From contig CADCKR010000002.1 of the NCBI GenBank assembly GCA_902802105.1, positions 1 through 64,000 of the forward strand: 64,000 nt of DNA. The letters are read 5' to 3'. The position numbers were made by a program, and so were the translations under genes. This DNA is from an uncultured Ruminococcus sp. (GTDB lineage Bacteria; Bacillota; Clostridia; Oscillospirales; Acutalibacteraceae). Below are positions 62,152-64,000 of the stretch, in pieces. The notes beneath the pieces were generated by a model. That model did no database searches and had not been told where the DNA came from. It saw only the letters and a list, made by a program, of their open reading frames with translations. Positions within the stretch are counted from its first letter, which is position 1. Every line of letters starts with the position of its first letter.

Positions 62152-63516
62152 TTGATAAGAGATGATTTCTTCAACGTAACTCCCGAGCTTGTTGAACTCA
62201 GCAGGCTCTGTGAGACAAACGGAAGGATCGACAAGGACCTTTATTCAAAATATGACGTTAAGCGCGGACTGCGCGATATTAACGGAAAGGGCGTTTTAGC
62301 AGGACTGACAGAGATCTCGGAGATCTGTTCAAGCAAGGTCGTTAACGGAGAGACCAGGCCGTGTGAGGGCAAGCTTTATTACAGGGGCGTTGACGTTGAG
62401 GATATCGTCAGGGGCTTCATACACGATGACCGGTTCGGCTTTGAAGAGGTTGTATATCTGCTTATGTTCGGCAGACTGCCCACTCCGGAGCAGTATGAGC
62501 AGATAAAGCGTATCCTTGCAAAATACCGCAATCTTCCCCACTATTTTACAAGAGACGTGATACTGAAGGCGCCCAGCAAGGACATGATGAACGCTCTTGC
62601 AAGGTGTGTGCTGACGCTGTATTCATACGACCCGAACGCAGACGACACATGGCTGCCGAATGTGCTCCGTCAGTGCCTTGAACTCATTGCAATATTCCCT
62701 GTGATATCGGTATACAGCTATCAGGCATACAGCCATTACCACATGGGGCAGAGCCTTATCATACATTCACCGCAGCCTCAGCTCTCAACTGCCGAAAACA
62801 TACTTTATATGCTGCGTCCCGATTCAAAATATACAAAGCTTGAAGCAAAGCTGCTCGATATGTCGCTCGTTCTTCATGCGGAACACGGCGGCGGCAACAA
62901 CTCATCCTTCACAACTCATGTCGTAACATCATCCGGAACAGATACCTACTCCGCAATAGCCGCTGCACTCGGATCGCTTAAAGGGCCAAAGCACGGCGGC
63001 GCAAATATAAAGGTAGTAAAGATGTTTGAGGATATGGAGCGCAATATTTCGGACTTCACAGATGAGGACGCCGTAAGGAATTACCTTACAAAGCTTCTTC
63101 ACGGTGAAGCTTTTGACAGGTCAGGTCTTATCTACGGTATGGGACACGCCGTTTATTCGATATCAGACCCGCGCGCAAGGGTATTCAAGGGCTTTGTGGA
63201 AAAGCTCTCCGAGGAAAAGGGACGTCAGGACGAATTCCGGCTTTATTCTATGGTAGAAAGACTCGCTCCGGAGGTGATTGCAAAAGAAAGGCGCATCTAC
63301 AAGGGCGTAAGCGCAAACGTAGACTTCTACAGCGGCTTTGTATACAGTATGCTTGATCTGCCGCAAAAGCTGTTCACGCCTATATTTGCTATCGCAAGGA
63401 TCGCCGGCTGGTCGGCGCACCGCATGGAGGAGCTTGTAAACTCCGGAAAGATAATCCGCCCTGCATACCTTAACGTACACGACCGTGTGGAATACAAGGA
63501 TATCAGCGACAGGTAA
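62152..63516 (+). CDS. Citrate (2-methylcitrate) synthase
   Basis: A 454-residue enzyme, the longer clostridial type. Catalytic His and Asp lie in LVLHAEHGGGNNSSF, LKGPKHGGANIKVVKMFEDM and GMGHAVYSISDPRARVF. TTG at 62152 follows CGGAGATGA; the ATG at 62143 would lie inside that ribosome site. It condenses oxaloacetate with acetyl-CoA. No aconitase or isocitrate dehydrogenase gene is visible nearby; a terminator follows. Confidence 0.93.
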   Translation: MIRDDFFNVTPELVELSRLCETNGRIDKDLYSKYDVKRGLRDINGKGVLAGLTEISEICSSKVVNGETRPCEGKLYYRGVDVEDIVRGFIHDDRFGFEEVVYLLMFGRLPTPEQYEQIKRILAKYRNLPHYFTRDVILKAPSKDMMNALARCVLTLYSYDPNADDTWLPNVLRQCLELIAIFPVISVYSYQAYSHYHMGQSLIIHSPQPQLSTAENILYMLRPDSKYTKLEAKLLDMSLVLHAEHGGGNNSSFTTHVVTSSGTDTYSAIAAALGSLKGPKHGGANIKVVKMFEDMERNISDFTDEDAVRNYLTKLLHGEAFDRSGLIYGMGHAVYSISDPRARVFKGFVEKLSEEKGRQDEFRLYSMVERLAPEVIAKERRIYKGVSANVDFYSGFVYSMLDLPQKLFTPIFAIARIAGWSAHRMEELVNSGKIIRPAYLNVHDRVEYKDISDR

Positions 63517-63527
63517 ATATATCAAAA

Positions 63528-63557
63528 ATGCCGGCAGAGCCTGAGCTCCGCCGACAT
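63528..63557 (+). terminator. Citrate synthase terminator
   Basis: ATGCCGGCAGAGC pairs with GCTCCGCCGACAT (minor mismatches), followed by TTTTTTG. Confidence 0.85.
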
Positions 63558-63588
63558 TTTTTGTTCTGGCGTTTTTACTGCAGTGCTT

Positions 63589-63650
63589 ATACTAATTCCT
63601 GATAAAAATCAGACCGCAAAAATTGTCTGCTTTTTGTTAGGTATTAGTAT
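63589..63650. repeat. MITE-like palindromic element, 62 bp copy
   Basis: Same ends as the 105 bp copy at 30266-30370 (ATACTAATTCCTGAT and GTTAGGTATTAGTAT) but lacking 43 internal bases. Its last base is the first base of the comF stop codon on the minus strand, so the element abuts comF exactly. Confidence 0.75.
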
Positions 63651-64000
63651 TAATGCGGTTCCAATTCTGCTATCGCCGCCGCTGCGCACTGCACATCCCT
63701 TGCGCCCGCTTCAAGCAGCACTCTGCGGCATTCAGCCATGGTATAACCCGAAGTGCATATATCATCTATCAAAAGCAGTCTTTTGCCTGCAATGCTTTCA
63801 CTGTCCGGCACCTCATAGCAGCCGATCACATTTTCTTTTCGCGCTTCACGGTCAAGCGTGTGCTGCACTTTTTTCTGCTTTATCTTTTTCAGCGCAGGGT
63901 AAAACGGCAGACCAAGAAGCTCCGCAGTTTTCTTTGCCAGGATCCTTGTCTGATCGTATCCCCTTTTTTCAAGCGACAGCGCAGAAAGCGGAACATTTGT
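63650..64000 (-). CDS. comF: ComF family phosphoribosyltransferase-like protein (3' part)
   Basis: The last 116 residues of a ComF protein, open to the window edge: SLEKRGYDQTRILAKKTAEL, KKVQHTLDREARKENVIGCY and the phosphoribosyltransferase motif LLLIDDICTSGYTMAECRR. ComF helps DNA uptake in competent bacteria; in other Firmicutes its role is unclear. The N-terminal zinc finger is outside the window. The stop codon abuts the 62 bp repeat. Confidence 0.85.
   Translation of the reverse strand, partial: TNVPLSALSLEKRGYDQTRILAKKTAELLGLPFYPALKKIKQKKVQHTLDREARKENVIGCYEVPDSESIAGKRLLLIDDICTSGYTMAECRRVLLEAGARDVQCAAAAIAELEPH

Noticed and set aside
1..64000. rRNA, tRNA genes and CRISPR arrays
   Set aside because: No cloverleaf-like segments with a TTCGAATC-type arm, no rRNA signatures, and no regularly spaced direct repeats were seen by eye; a covariance search would settle tRNAs.

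Overview
The window looks like a spore-forming Clostridia chromosome, most likely Ruminococcus-like (Oscillospirales). The evidence is the sporulation set (spoIIGA-sigE, spoIIE, spoVT, gerW), a cell-surface type I pullulanase, Firmicutes-type core clusters (plsX-rnc-smc-ftsY, scpA-scpB, nadD-yqeK-rsfS) and frequent TTG starts behind strong ribosome binding sites. The genus is inferred from gene content only. I saw no rRNA, tRNA or CRISPR array.

Positions 1 to about 32,000 are accessory and patchy. The left edge carries mobC and an oriT-like pair of hairpins. Next come the remains of a LytTR/GHKL quorum-type two-component pair, cut at one end by that element and at the other by an IS5-like insertion sequence (1743-2981). 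A PhoB/PhoR-type regulator-kinase-HD operon follows, with both signalling genes frameshifted. After it lie a 59-residue partial copy of SpoVT with a duplicated promoter, a DUF234-type ATPase, two consecutive ECF sigma/membrane-protein modules with the second leading into an FtsX-like ABC transporter (one permease has a run of 16 A), an AlbA_2/ATPase regulator, an HTH-Fic protein and a broken metallo-hydrolase. From 18.8 to 25.2 kb there is a replication-like module: a VirE-type primase-helicase and a second DnaE-like polymerase whose PHP metal site is lost. Full-length spoVT, the pullulanase and an AI-2E-family membrane protein close the accessory half.

Positions 32,000 to 64,000 are core. 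On the plus strand: efp, a CD1247-type protein, a site-2 protease, scpA, scpB, a DUF2953 protein, gerW, a D,D-carboxypeptidase and rluB. On the minus strand (53.8 to 39.0 kb), one long co-directional run holds trmFO, plsX, rnc, a radical SAM gene, smc, ftsY, rdgB, yhbY, nadD, a CPBP protease, yqeK, rsfS and leuS. Then come sigE and spoIIGA, a MazF-type toxin, an RluA-family synthase, a HAD phosphatase, spoIIE, rubredoxin, a TIGR01212-type radical SAM gene, citrate synthase and the 3' part of comF.

Three kinds of structure are not explained by ordinary gene calls. First, a dispersed family of GC-rich mini-hairpins (six-base stem, three-base loop, usually next to a GCGAA-type spacer) occurs at five loci. 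Inside the primase gene two clusters are translated in frame, in opposite orientations. Second, two copies of a palindromic MITE-like element (105 and 62 bp) are present. Third, the spoIIE and spoIIGA promoters both show a 21-bp spacer, the arrangement known for Spo0A-activated sigma-A promoters.
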